64,000 bases of DNA from Pseudomonadota bacterium (GTDB taxonomy: Bacteria > Pseudomonadota > Gammaproteobacteria > Burkholderiales > Burkholderiaceae_C), in assembly GCA_021808525.1 (NCBI GenBank), contig JAKBBK010000006.1:17477-81476 (forward strand). Reading direction: 5' to 3'. The translations under genes and the position numbers were made by a program. The notes under the pieces were generated by a model. It saw only the letters and a program-made list of their open reading frames with translations, made no database searches and was not told where the DNA came from. Positions 37,149-45,011 of this stretch are shown here, piece by piece; the first letter of the stretch is position 1, and each line of letters starts with the position of its first letter.

Positions 37149-37799
37149 TCAGCGCGGCGGCGGAGCTTCGCGCACCAGGCGCTTGCCGCTGCCCTGCGGG
37201 AAATCCGCGAAGGCCGCCGCGGCGAGCTGGCGAGCCACCGGGGCGATGCGCTGATCGTAGCCGCCGATCACCGAGCTGCTGCGCCACACCAGCGCCCCGC
37301 TGGAGGCGTCGCGGATCTCGATCTCGAACACCCTTTCGTACCACGGCGGGGGCCAGGACCAGCCCTGGTACCACCAGGGATAGCCGTTGTAGATCCACGC
37401 GCCATCCGGCAGCAGGATCGGGGGCCCGGGAGGCGGCCAGGCGCTGGGGAAGCTGGCCTCGAAGTCGGCGTAGCTGTGGAAGGCGTAGCGCGCGGTGTAA
37501 GGGGCCGGGCTGCCCAGCAGCGGCACCATGCCGGCATGGGTCATGGCGTCCAGCACGGCCGTGCGCAAGGCCTCGGCCCCCGGCCCCTCGGAGTCGGCGG
37601 GCGCCGCCTGCAGCTGCACGTGGGCGCCGACCAGCGCCTGGGGTGCCGGCCTGGGGGTGTCGACATGGTAGGCGTTGACATTCAGCGACGCGCAACCACC
37701 GAGCAGGCCGAACAGCACCAGCGCGCCACCCAGCAGGCCGGCACGCAGGGTGCCCGAGGCGCGACGGGCCAGGGGAAGCTTCGACAGGTCAGACATCAT
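37149..37799 (-). CDS. DUF4136 family lipoprotein
   Basis: Lipoprotein of 216 residues. The signal peptide ends with the lipobox LLGGC after LRAGLLGGALVLFGL, so it is lipid-anchored in the envelope. The mature part has the DUF4136 pattern: a YHVDTPRP start, a Trp/Pro/Tyr-rich middle (GYPWWYQGWSWPPPWYE), the segment FEIEIRDASSGALVWRSS, and a C-terminal helix. The function is unknown. Two adjacent ATGs (37799 and 37796) can serve as start. It stands between ttcA and fmdB. Confidence 0.85.
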   Translation of the reverse strand: MMSDLSKLPLARRASGTLRAGLLGGALVLFGLLGGCASLNVNAYHVDTPRPAPQALVGAHVQLQAAPADSEGPGAEALRTAVLDAMTHAGMVPLLGSPAPYTARYAFHSYADFEASFPSAWPPPGPPILLPDGAWIYNGYPWWYQGWSWPPPWYERVFEIEIRDASSGALVWRSSSVIGGYDQRIAPVARQLAAAAFADFPQGSGKRLVREAPPPR

Positions 37800-37888
37800 G
37801 GCTCGGACCGCGCGGGATCGAAGGCCCGCGGCGGTGCTGAGTACTTTACTCCGCCCGCGGGCGGGGCGCCTCGCCCTGGCGGCGGGGC

Positions 37889-38800
37889 TCAACCCACGCT
37901 GTCCAGCCAGGCCAGCGGGCGCCGCGCCGGGGCGGGAGGCTCGCAGGGTTCGGGATCGAAAGCCTTGTCGCCGTCGGGGTCGGGAAGCCCCCGCGCGCGC
38001 AGATCGGCGAAGCCGAAGGCCTCGCGGTCGAGCAGATGGGAAGGCACGACCCGGCCCAGCGCGCCGAACATCGACTCCAGGCGTCCGGGGTACTGGCGCT
38101 CCCAGTCCCGCAGCAAGGCGGCGACCTGCTTGCGCTGCAACTGTTCCTGGCTGCCGCACAGCGTGCAGGGAATGATGGGGAAACCCCGATGCTCGGCCCA
38201 GCGGGCCAGGTCGGCCTCCTCGACGTAGGCCAGGGGACGGATGACCACGTGGCGCCCGTCGTCGCTCACCAGCTTCGGCGGCATGGCCTTGAGCTTGCCG
38301 CCGAAGAACAGGTTGAGCAGGAAGGTCTGCAGGATGTCGTCGCGGTGATGCCCCAGCGCGATGCGGGTCGCGCCCAGTTCGCTGGCCACGCGGTACAGGA
38401 TGCCGCGCCGCAGGCGCGAGCACAGGCTGCACAGGGTGGCGCCCTCCGGAACCACCCGCTTGACCACCGAATAGGTGTCCTGCTGCTCGATGTGAAAGGG
38501 CACGCCGCGGCCGGCCAGGTACTCGGGAAGCACGTGCTCGGGAAAGCCGGGCTGCTTCTGATCCAGGTTGACGGCGACGATGTCGAAGTCCACCGGTGCG
38601 CGCTCGCGCAGGCTGAGCAGCAGGTCGAGCAGCACGTGGCTGTCCTTGCCGCCGGACATGCACACCATGACCTTGTCGCCGTCCTGGATCATGCCGAAAT
38701 CGCCGATGGCCTGACCGACCAGGCGATGCAGGCGCTTGGAAAGCTTGTTGATCTCGTGTTCGTGCTTGCGCGGATCCATCGCGGCGCTCCGGTGACTCAT
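37889..38800 (-). CDS. ttcA: tRNA 2-thiocytidine(32) synthetase TtcA
   Basis: Fe-S enzyme of 303 residues that thiolates C32 of some tRNAs using ATP. PP-loop [15 protein letters not shown], the two CxxC pairs that hold the [4Fe-4S] cluster ([11 protein letters not shown] and [10 protein letters not shown]), and [23 protein letters not shown] are all present. The C-terminal 50 residues are a variable acidic/proline tail. ATG 38800 overlaps the folB stop (ATGA); [13 protein letters not shown] at 38779 is an alternative start. It is coupled to folB and the FolM-like gene. Confidence 0.96.
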   Translation of the reverse strand: MSHRSAAMDPRKHEHEINKLSKRLHRLVGQAIGDFGMIQDGDKVMVCMSGGKDSHVLLDLLLSLRERAPVDFDIVAVNLDQKQPGFPEHVLPEYLAGRGVPFHIEQQDTYSVVKRVVPEGATLCSLCSRLRRGILYRVASELGATRIALGHHRDDILQTFLLNLFFGGKLKAMPPKLVSDDGRHVVIRPLAYVEEADLARWAEHRGFPIIPCTLCGSQEQLQRKQVAALLRDWERQYPGRLESMFGALGRVVPSHLLDREAFGFADLRARGLPDPDGDKAFDPEPCEPPAPARRPLAWLDSVG

Positions 38801-39162
38801 GGGTTGCGCACGCGGTCCTGGGACACCTCGATGCCCACGCCGTCGCAATCGGGAAAGATGTTCGGCTTGTCCACGCGCACCCGCACGCGGCGCACGCCCT
38901 CGAGGCCCAGCACCCGCTGCGCGATGCGCCCGGCCAGGGTCTCCAGCATGTTCACGTGGCCGTGGCCGACCTCCTCCAGCGCGATCGAGCGCAGCAGCCG
39001 GTAGTCCAGCACGTGGGCCACGTCGTCGGCGACCGGCAGGGAGGGCGCGTCGGGCAGTTCCGCGGCGATGGACACCAGCAGAAGCTGGCGCGAGCGCAGT
39101 TCGTGTTCGAGGATCCCCACGCTGGCCTGCACACGCAGGCGTTCGAGGTACAAGGTACGCAT
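38797..39162 (-). CDS. folB: dihydroneopterin aldolase
   Basis: Folate-pathway enzyme of 121 residues that splits 7,8-dihydroneopterin to hydroxymethyl-dihydropterin. The N-terminal [17 protein letters not shown], the middle [11 protein letters not shown], and [13 protein letters not shown] with the catalytic-site glutamate are typical, and the C-terminal [16 protein letters not shown] matches. It sits two bases after the FolM-like SDR gene and overlaps ttcA, so the three are one transcription unit. Together with nudB nearby this gives two folate-branch enzymes in the window. Confidence 0.93.
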   Translation of the reverse strand: MRTLYLERLRVQASVGILEHELRSRQLLLVSIAAELPDAPSLPVADDVAHVLDYRLLRSIALEEVGHGHVNMLETLAGRIAQRVLGLEGVRRVRVRVDKPNIFPDCDGVGIEVSQDRVRNP

Positions 39163-39164
39163 GG

Positions 39165-39902
39165 TCAGAAGGAGAAATCGCGAGACCGCGCCTGCGGGTG
39201 CTGGCCGGCGTCCACCAGGAGTTCACAGCCGCTCATCGCGGGATTGCGCAGCGCGAACAGCACGGCATCGGCGATGTCCTCGGCACGCGTCCCCTGGCCC
39301 ATGCCGGGAGCCACCGCCACCACGCGCAACTGGGGTGCCAGCGCCTGCGCCAGCAGGGTATGGGCCTCGCGCAGGGCCGCCTTGCTCAGGGTGCAGGAAA
39401 AATGCCCGGGATCGGGGTTCCCAGGCTCGTGGTCCAGCAGGTTGACCACGCAACCTCGCCGCCTCCGGGCCAGCAGTTCGGCATGCAAGGCCTGTGCCAG
39501 CAGCACCGGCGCGATGGTGTTGACGCGGTAGTGCAGCAGCGCGCAATCGCCCCCGAAACCGGCGGCCGAGTCGTATTCGAGCAGGCAGGCGTTGTTCACC
39601 ACCGCGTCCACCCGGCCGAGCAGGCGCGCCACGCTCGGCACCAGCTCGCGGGCGGAAGCTTCGTCGGCGAGATCGGCGCGCAGGCCTTCGGCGCGCGCAC
39701 CCAGCTCGCGCAGTTGCGCGCACAGCGCCTCGACCTCGTCGGGCGAGCCGTGGTCATGCACCGCGACATCCCAGCCCGCCTCGGCCAGCCGGGTCGCCAC
39801 GGCCCGGCCGATGCGCCGCCCCGCGCCGGTGACCAGGGCCACGGCCCGCTGCGCGGCCGGCTCGCCGGCTGCGCCTGCGCGGCGGGATGGAACTTCGGGC
39901 AT
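39165..39902 (-). CDS. FolM/pteridine-reductase-like SDR with catalytic Tyr replaced by Cys
   Basis: Short-chain dehydrogenase/reductase of 245 residues. The cofactor loop [13 protein letters not shown] (TGxGRRxG, NADPH type as in pteridine reductases) and NNACLLEYD are intact. The catalytic YxxxK should lie in [11 protein letters not shown]174 is present, but position 170 is Cys (codon TGC, 39393-39395), where relatives read YTLSK. One base change (TAC to TGC) explains it. The enzyme may be inactive, altered, or used as a binding protein. It precedes folB by two bases, which supports a pterin-linked role. Confidence 0.85.
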   Translation of the reverse strand: MPEVPSRRAGAAGEPAAQRAVALVTGAGRRIGRAVATRLAEAGWDVAVHDHGSPDEVEALCAQLRELGARAEGLRADLADEASARELVPSVARLLGRVDAVVNNACLLEYDSAAGFGGDCALLHYRVNTIAPVLLAQALHAELLARRRRGCVVNLLDHEPGNPDPGHFSCTLSKAALREAHTLLAQALAPQLRVVAVAPGMGQGTRAEDIADAVLFALRNPAMSGCELLVDAGQHPQARSRDFSF

Positions 39903-39914
39903 GGGCGGCGAACC

Positions 39915-39920
39915 TACAAT
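39915..39920 (+). promoter_or_regulatory. -10 box of the MidA-like gene (leaderless)
   Basis: Perfect-type TACAAT ending eight bases before ATG 39928, so transcription would begin at or next to the start codon. No ribosome site fits in this space. Confidence 0.5.
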
Positions 39921-39927
39921 CGCATCA

Positions 39928-41148
39928 ATGGATCCAAGGCGTAGTCTACCCCGCGAACCCGCGGCGGCGCCGGCCGCACAGGCCGCGCGCGCTGCCGAGC
40001 TGATGGCTGTGCTGCGCCGCGAGATCGCGGCAGCCGGAGGCTGGATCGGCTTCGATCGCTACATGCATCTGGCGCTGTACCACCCCGGCCTGGGCTACTA
40101 CGCGGCTTCCCCCGGCGTGCTCGGGGCCTGGGGCGGCGCCAGCGACTTCATCACCGCCCCCGAACTCTCGCCCTTGTTCGCGGCCACGCTGGCGCGCCAG
40201 CTGGCCGGGCTCGGGGCCTCGATGCGCGTGGACCGCGTGGTCGAGTTCGGCGCGGGCAGCGCGGCACTGGCCTGCGCGCTGCTGCGCGAGCTGGCCGATG
40301 CCGGCGCCTGGCTGCCCGAGGAATACGCCATCGTCGAGGTCTCCGCGGCGATGCGCGAGCGCCAGCGCGCGGCGGTGGCCGAGCTGCCCGGGGAATTGGC
40401 CCGACGCGTGCGCTGGTGGGAACGCCTTCCCGAGCGTTTCGACGCCCTCGTGCTGGGCAATGAAGTGCTGGACGCGATGCCGGTACGCCTGCTGCGCCGC
40501 GAGCAGGCCGGCTGGGTGGAGCGAGGCGTGGGAGTGGACGCCGAGGGCCGGCTGTGCTGGAGCGATCGCCCCTTGCCCCCCGGCTGCACCCTGCGCCCGA
40601 GCCTGCGACAGCTGGCGGTGGGCAGCGTGACCGAATGGCACGAGGCGGCCGAAGGCTTCCTGCGCAGCCTGGGCGCGCACCTGGGGCGGGGCGTGGCACT
40701 GCTGTTCGACTACGGTTTCCCGGCCCGCGAATACGACCATCCGCAACGCTCGGGGGGCACCCTGCGCTGCCATCGCGCGCACCGGGCCCACGACGACCCG
40801 CTGTGGGAGCCGGGACTTTCGGACATCACCGCCCATGTCGACTTCAGTGCCATGGCGCGCGCGGCGCGCGAAGCGGGGATGGACCTGCTGGGCTACACCA
40901 GCCAGGCACGCTTCCTGCTCAACGCCGGACTGCTGGACCTGCTGGGCCCGCGCATGGCCGCCGGGGATGCGGCCTCGCTGCGCCTGGCAGCCGGCGTGCA
41001 GAAGCTGCTGGGCGAGCACGAGATGGGCGAGCTGTTCAAGGTGCTGGCGGTGGGCCGCGGCCTGGAGCAGCCGCTGGCGGCTTTCGCGCAGGGCGACCGC
41101 AGCGCGGCGCTGGAGGACGCGCCGGACGGGGCGTCGCCATGGGCTTGA
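39928..41148 (+). CDS. MidA/NDUFAF7-family SAM-dependent methyltransferase
   Basis: Class I methyltransferase of 406 residues, DUF185/MidA family. The human relative methylates an arginine of complex I subunit NDUFS2; the bacterial target is not known. Motifs: GWIGFDRYMHLALYHPGLGYY, SDFITAPELSPLFAATLA, VVEFGAGSAALACALL (SAM loop), ALVLGNEVLDAMPVR and LLFDYGFPAREYDH. The start follows a TACAAT box so closely that the mRNA appears leaderless. Its end overlaps the DUF2905 gene by ten bases. It is divergent from the FolM-like gene, with only 25 bases between. Confidence 0.92.
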   Translation: MDPRRSLPREPAAAPAAQAARAAELMAVLRREIAAAGGWIGFDRYMHLALYHPGLGYYAASPGVLGAWGGASDFITAPELSPLFAATLARQLAGLGASMRVDRVVEFGAGSAALACALLRELADAGAWLPEEYAIVEVSAAMRERQRAAVAELPGELARRVRWWERLPERFDALVLGNEVLDAMPVRLLRREQAGWVERGVGVDAEGRLCWSDRPLPPGCTLRPSLRQLAVGSVTEWHEAAEGFLRSLGAHLGRGVALLFDYGFPAREYDHPQRSGGTLRCHRAHRAHDDPLWEPGLSDITAHVDFSAMARAAREAGMDLLGYTSQARFLLNAGLLDLLGPRMAAGDAASLRLAAGVQKLLGEHEMGELFKVLAVGRGLEQPLAAFAQGDRSAALEDAPDGASPWA

Positions 41149-41330
41149 TGGGATTCCTGCTCGGCAGCCTGGTGCTCAGCGCCCTGCTGCCCTGGCTGAG
41201 CAAGTTCGGCTTCGGCCGCATGCCCCTGGACCTGCGCTGGCGCATGTTCGGCAAGCCCTGGCTGCTGCCGCTGGGCTCGCTAAGCCTGCTGTGGCTGGGG
41301 CTTTGGCTGGTGGACCGCCTGCTGCGCTGA
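41139..41330 (+). CDS. DUF2905 small membrane protein
   Basis: A 63-residue membrane protein with two short hydrophobic helices (FLLGSLVLSALLPWL and LLPLGSLSLLWLGLWLVDRLL) separated by FGFGRMPLDLRWRMFGKPW, the DUF2905 signature GxLPGDxRxxxxG. Unknown function. It overlaps the end of the MidA-like gene by ten bases and its own 3' end overlaps the convergent MFS gene by 51 bases. It was hidden in a longer track frame. Confidence 0.82.
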   Translation: MGLMGFLLGSLVLSALLPWLSKFGFGRMPLDLRWRMFGKPWLLPLGSLSLLWLGLWLVDRLLR

Positions 41331-42521
41331 CTCGGCGCGCGCCGGCCAGATGCGCAGCGCCGCCACGGCGATGAGCACCTGCACCAGGATGACCAGCCCC
41401 ACGCAGCCCGGCCAGCCGGCGCGAAGCCACACCGCGCTGGGGGCGAAGGCGCCCACGCTGCCCCCGATGTAGTAGCACATCACGTACAGGCCCACGGCAC
41501 TGGAGCGCGCCTGGCGCGCGAACATCGGGACCTGCGAGGTAGCCATGCTTTGCGCGATGAAGACCCCGGCCGAGCTCAGGGTCAGGCCGATCACGATCAG
41601 CGCCAGGCTCGGGGCCAGGCTCAGCGCGATGCCCAGGATCGAGCAGGAAACGGCCGCGAAAAACACCCTGCGCTGCCCGAAACGCCAGGCCAGGCGCCCC
41701 GCCAGGGGCGTGACCACCATGCCCACCAGGTACACGGTGAACAGCAGGCTGAGCTGGCGCAGGCTCAGATCGTAGGGAGCCGCCGCCAGGTGAAAGCTCA
41801 CATAGGTGAAACTGCAGACCTGGGAGAACAGGATGCCGAAGCCGATGGCGTAGCTGCCCAGCAACAAGGGGTTGCGCAGGTGCATCGGAAGCCCGGCCAG
41901 GGACTCGCGCAGGCTGGCCGAGGGGCGAAAGCGTGTCGAGGCCGGAAGCCATGCGGCGATCACCACGGCGATGCCCGCGTTGATCAGGCCCAGCAGCACG
42001 AAGGCAGCCTGCCAGTCCCAGCGCGCCGTGGCCAGGCCCGCGATGAAACGTCCGAGAAACCCCCCGGCCACCGAGCCGGAGATGTACAGCGCGGTCACCG
42101 ACGGGACCTGTCCCGCGGGCCACTCCTCGCCGATGTAGGCCACGGTGGCGGTGAAGATGCCGGGGATGCACAGCCCCTCCAGCAGGCGCCAGAACAGCAG
42201 GCCGTGCAGGGAGCGCGCGGTGCCCGCCAGCAGGGTGCTCAGCGCAAGGGCGGCCACCGACACCAGCAGTACCCGCCGGCGTCCGAAGCGGTCGGACACG
42301 CTGCCCGAGAAGGGAGCGGCCAGCGCCACCGCCAGGGTGGTGAAGGTGATGGTCAGGCTGAGCTCCGCGACCCCGGCGTGAAACACGCCTTGCAGCGAGG
42401 GCAGCAGGCCCTGGGTGACGTACATGGTGAAAAAAGCGCTCATGCCGGCGGCGACGACGGCGACGCGCGCGCGCCACGAAGGCGTGGCGACGGCGGGGAG
42501 GCGAATCGGGGTGACGGACAT
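41280..42521 (-). CDS. MFS transporter, divergent from LysR
   Basis: Twelve-helix major facilitator of 413 residues. The loop motif SDRFGRRRVLLVS is clear, with FTMYVTQGLLPSLQGVFHAGVAELSLTITFTTLAVALAAP at the start, resembling the YnfM/arabinose-efflux subgroup of drug exporters. Substrate unknown. ATG 42521 is preferred over the track start at 42560. A promoter TTTCCA-17-TATGCT lies 52 bases ahead, overlapped by a motif that also covers the lysR start, so the adjacent LysR protein is its probable regulator. The last 51 bases overlap the DUF2905 gene on the other strand. Confidence 0.9.
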   Translation of the reverse strand: MSVTPIRLPAVATPSWRARVAVVAAGMSAFFTMYVTQGLLPSLQGVFHAGVAELSLTITFTTLAVALAAPFSGSVSDRFGRRRVLLVSVAALALSTLLAGTARSLHGLLFWRLLEGLCIPGIFTATVAYIGEEWPAGQVPSVTALYISGSVAGGFLGRFIAGLATARWDWQAAFVLLGLINAGIAVVIAAWLPASTRFRPSASLRESLAGLPMHLRNPLLLGSYAIGFGILFSQVCSFTYVSFHLAAAPYDLSLRQLSLLFTVYLVGMVVTPLAGRLAWRFGQRRVFFAAVSCSILGIALSLAPSLALIVIGLTLSSAGVFIAQSMATSQVPMFARQARSSAVGLYVMCYYIGGSVGAFAPSAVWLRAGWPGCVGLVILVQVLIAVAALRIWPARAESAQQAVHQPKPQPQQA

Positions 42522-42572
42522 GCGCGCTGCCGGCGCGGCGGGCGCACGGCGGGAACTCAAGCAGGGATTCCC

Positions 42573-42601
42573 AGCATAGTCCCGCCTGTTTCATATGGAA
42601 A
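42573..42601 (-). promoter_or_regulatory. promoter of the MFS gene
   Basis: TTTCCA (-35, 42596-42601), 17-base spacer, TATGCT (-10, 42573-42578). The -35 lies inside the direct repeat TTCATATGGA at 42590-42599. Confidence 0.55.
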
Positions 42602-42623
42602 ATCGATTTTTCGTCTACTTTGA

Positions 42624-42629
42624 TACGAT
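42624..42629 (+). promoter_or_regulatory. extended -10 box of lysR (leaderless)
   Basis: TGATACGAT: TACGAT with the extended TGN element, ending seven bases before ATG 42636. The transcript would start at the start codon. Confidence 0.45.
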
Positions 42630-42635
42630 ATTCAT

Positions 42636-43550
42636 ATGGATATCCAGGATCTGCGGGCCTTCCTGGCCGTCGCCGAGGAACGTCATTTCTCGCGCGCCGC
42701 GCAGCGCCTGCACATTTCCCAGCCTCCGCTGTCCCAGCGCATCGGCGCGCTGGAACGCAAGCTCGGCGTGCGCCTGTTCGAGCGCGGGCGCGGCGGTGTG
42801 TCCCTGACCGCGGCGGGCGCGGCCCTGCTCCCCCAGGCGCGCGTGGTGTTGCAGCAACTGGCTCGCGCCCAGGAACTGGCGCAGCGCGCCGGGCGCGGCG
42901 AAAGCGGGGAGCTGTCCATCGGCTTCGCCGGCTCCATGCCCTTTTCCGAGCTGCTGCCCAGGCTGCTGCGCGACTTCCGCGCAGCCTGGCCCGAGGTTCG
43001 CCTGCAACTGCGCCAGCTTTCCTCCAACGAGCAACTGCGCCAGTTGCAGGAGCATGGGCTGGACCTGGGTTTCATTCGCAGCACCAGCCAGGCCGACGAG
43101 CAGGCGCTGCAGCTGCGCGTGCTGCAGCGCGAGCCCCTGTACGCCGCCGTGCACGCCGGGCATGCCCTGGCCGGGCTGGGGCGCGTGCCCCTGAGCCGCC
43201 TGCGTGACGACCCCTTCATCCTGTACAGCCGCGAGTTCGGCTCGGGCTTGCGCGAACAGATCGTCGCCCTGTGCCTGGACGCCGGCTTCAGCCCGCGCGT
43301 GGTGCAGGAGGTGCATGAAATGCCCACGCTGATCAGCCTGGTCTCGGCGGGCATCGGCGTGGGCCTGGTCGCGGCATCGATGCAACGTGCCTCGGTGCCC
43401 CAGGTGCATTACCTGGAACTGGATGATCCCGGCGCGAGCACGGACATCGTGCTGGCCTGGCGGCGCGGCGACGCCTCGCCGGTGCTGGGCAATTTCCTCG
43501 ACCTGGCCTTCGCGCCGTCTGGCGCGGCGCAAGCGCCGCGCCAGGGCTGA
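42636..43550 (+). CDS. LysR-family transcriptional regulator
   Basis: LysR-type regulator of 304 residues. The N-terminal helix-turn-helix is AVAEERHFSRAAQRLHISQPPLSQRIGALERKLGVRLFER, followed by the linker helix and a two-lobe effector domain (ELSIGFAGSMPFSELLP and LIGxGVGL-like AGIGVGLVA). The domain looks like the aromatic/catechol branch (CatR/BenM-like), but the effector is not predictable. It is divergent from the MFS exporter, and TTCATATGGA repeats at its own start and at the MFS promoter suggest control of both genes. No ribosome site is seen, which fits a leaderless mRNA. Confidence 0.92.
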   Translation: MDIQDLRAFLAVAEERHFSRAAQRLHISQPPLSQRIGALERKLGVRLFERGRGGVSLTAAGAALLPQARVVLQQLARAQELAQRAGRGESGELSIGFAGSMPFSELLPRLLRDFRAAWPEVRLQLRQLSSNEQLRQLQEHGLDLGFIRSTSQADEQALQLRVLQREPLYAAVHAGHALAGLGRVPLSRLRDDPFILYSREFGSGLREQIVALCLDAGFSPRVVQEVHEMPTLISLVSAGIGVGLVAASMQRASVPQVHYLELDDPGASTDIVLAWRRGDASPVLGNFLDLAFAPSGAAQAPRQG

Positions 43551-43633
43551 GGCCTCGGGGCCCCTGGGCCCCTGGGCCCGCTGGCGCGCCGGGTACCCGC
43601 CCGGGCTTCCCCCTCGCGCCGGCCCGGGCTCGC

Positions 43634-44992
43634 TCAGAGCGCCGGCCGAGCGCCCAGGGCCTGCTCGATGGCCTGCTCGCGCGCGCGCGCCACCGCCAGC
43701 GCGATGGCCTGCGCCGGGCCCTGCGCTTCGCCCTGCGCTTCGCCCTGCGCTTCGCCCTGCGCTTCGCCCTGCGCCTCGCCCTGCCCCTCGCCCTGCCCCT
43801 CGGCCCGCGCACCGGGGCCACGCTGCAGGGCCTGGCGCGCCACCGCGCCGGCGTCCACCTCCAGCGCCGCGGCCTGCGCGGCCAGCAGGCGTGGCTCCTG
43901 GGGATAGGGACGCGCGGGCCAGTCGCCTCCGCGGCCCAGATGGTCGGCGCGACAGGCCTGCAGCACCAGCTCGAAACGCCGCGGGCGGCGCAGCGCGTCG
44001 CAACGCTGCAAAAGGCGCAGCGTGGCCGCGGCGCCGAACTCCAGGCTTCGATGCACGTTGCCATGCTCGGCGCACACCACCGCCGCCAGCTCGGCGCATT
44101 CGGAGGGAACGCGCAGGCGCTCGGCCACGGCCGCGGCCAGGCGCACGCTGCGCGCCTCGTGCCCGATGTGGCGCGGCAACAGCTCCGCGGGGGTCCGCGC
44201 CTTGCCCAGGTCGTGCATCAGGCAGGCCCAGCGCACCGCCAGCGGCGCCCGCGCGGCGGCGGCGGCCTGCAGCACCAGCATCTGGTGTTCCCCGCAATCG
44301 ATTTCCGGGTGGGCGTCGGCGCGCTGGGGCACGCCCCACAAGGCATCGAGCTCGGGCAGGACCCGCGCCAGCGCGCCGCAGTCGCGCAGCACCTCGAACA
44401 TGCGCCGCGGCGCGTCCTCCATCAGGCCGCGGGCCATTTCCTGCCACACGCGCTCGGGCACCAGCGCGTCGACCTCGCCGGCGATCACCATGTCGCGCAT
44501 GAGTTGCAGCGTGTCGGGATGCAGCCGGAATCGCGGCAGCCGCGCGGCGAAGCGGGCCACGCGAAGAATGCGTACCGGGTCCTCGGCGAAGGCGGGCCCC
44601 ACGTGGCGCAGCAGGCCTTGCTCCAGGTCGCGGCGCCCGCCCCAGGGATCGACGATGTTCCCCTGCTCGTCCTGCGCCATGGCGTTGATGGTGAGGTCGC
44701 GGCGCTGCAGATCCTGCTCCAGGGTGACGCCGGGGTCCGCATGCACGGCGAAACCCCGGTAGCCCGCGGCGGTCTTGCGCTCGGTGCGCGCGAGTGCGTA
44801 CTCGGCGCCGCTGAGCGGGTGCAGGAACACCGGGAAGTCCCGCCCCACCGGACGGAAACCGGCCTCGATCATCTGCTGCGCGGTGGCGCCGACCACCACC
44901 CAGTCGCGGTCGTGCACCGGGCGACCGAGCAGCGCGTCGCGCACGGCTCCACCGACGATGTAGGCGCGACCGGGAACCCGCGGGGAAGTCAT
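43634..44992 (-). CDS. cca: multifunctional CCA-adding tRNA nucleotidyltransferase with repeat tail
   Basis: Class II CCA-adding enzyme of 452 residues that builds or repairs tRNA 3' CCA ends. Nucleotidyltransferase motif GGAVRDALLGRPVHDRDWVVVGA, the RRDLTINAMAQDE segment, and an HD phosphohydrolase domain with CLMHDLGKA are present, as in the E. coli multifunctional form. After residue 410 a tail unlike other Cca proteins contains GEGQ/GEAQ repeats (43719-43802) and ends in a helix. The repeat is a 12-base minisatellite, so length could vary between strains. It is followed by fadD in the same direction. Confidence 0.93.
   Translation of the reverse strand: MTSPRVPGRAYIVGGAVRDALLGRPVHDRDWVVVGATAQQMIEAGFRPVGRDFPVFLHPLSGAEYALARTERKTAAGYRGFAVHADPGVTLEQDLQRRDLTINAMAQDEQGNIVDPWGGRRDLEQGLLRHVGPAFAEDPVRILRVARFAARLPRFRLHPDTLQLMRDMVIAGEVDALVPERVWQEMARGLMEDAPRRMFEVLRDCGALARVLPELDALWGVPQRADAHPEIDCGEHQMLVLQAAAAARAPLAVRWACLMHDLGKARTPAELLPRHIGHEARSVRLAAAVAERLRVPSECAELAAVVCAEHGNVHRSLEFGAAATLRLLQRCDALRRPRRFELVLQACRADHLGRGGDWPARPYPQEPRLLAAQAAALEVDAGAVARQALQRGPGARAEGQGEGQGEAQGEAQGEAQGEAQGEAQGPAQAIALAVARAREQAIEQALGARPAL
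43719..43802 (-). repeat. 12-base tandem repeat in cca
   Basis: Seven head-to-tail copies of CCCTGCGCTTCG (plus-strand reading): four identical, the next with one change and the last two with two or more. On the coding strand they encode GEAQ and GEGQ units, so copy changes keep the frame. Confidence 0.9.
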
Positions 44993-45011
44993 GGCGACGG
45001 GGACCCCTCGC

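Noticed and set aside
43551-43633. GGGCCCCTG repeats between lysR and cca as a CRISPR or terminator
   Set aside because: Only three short irregular copies, no spacers, no T run.
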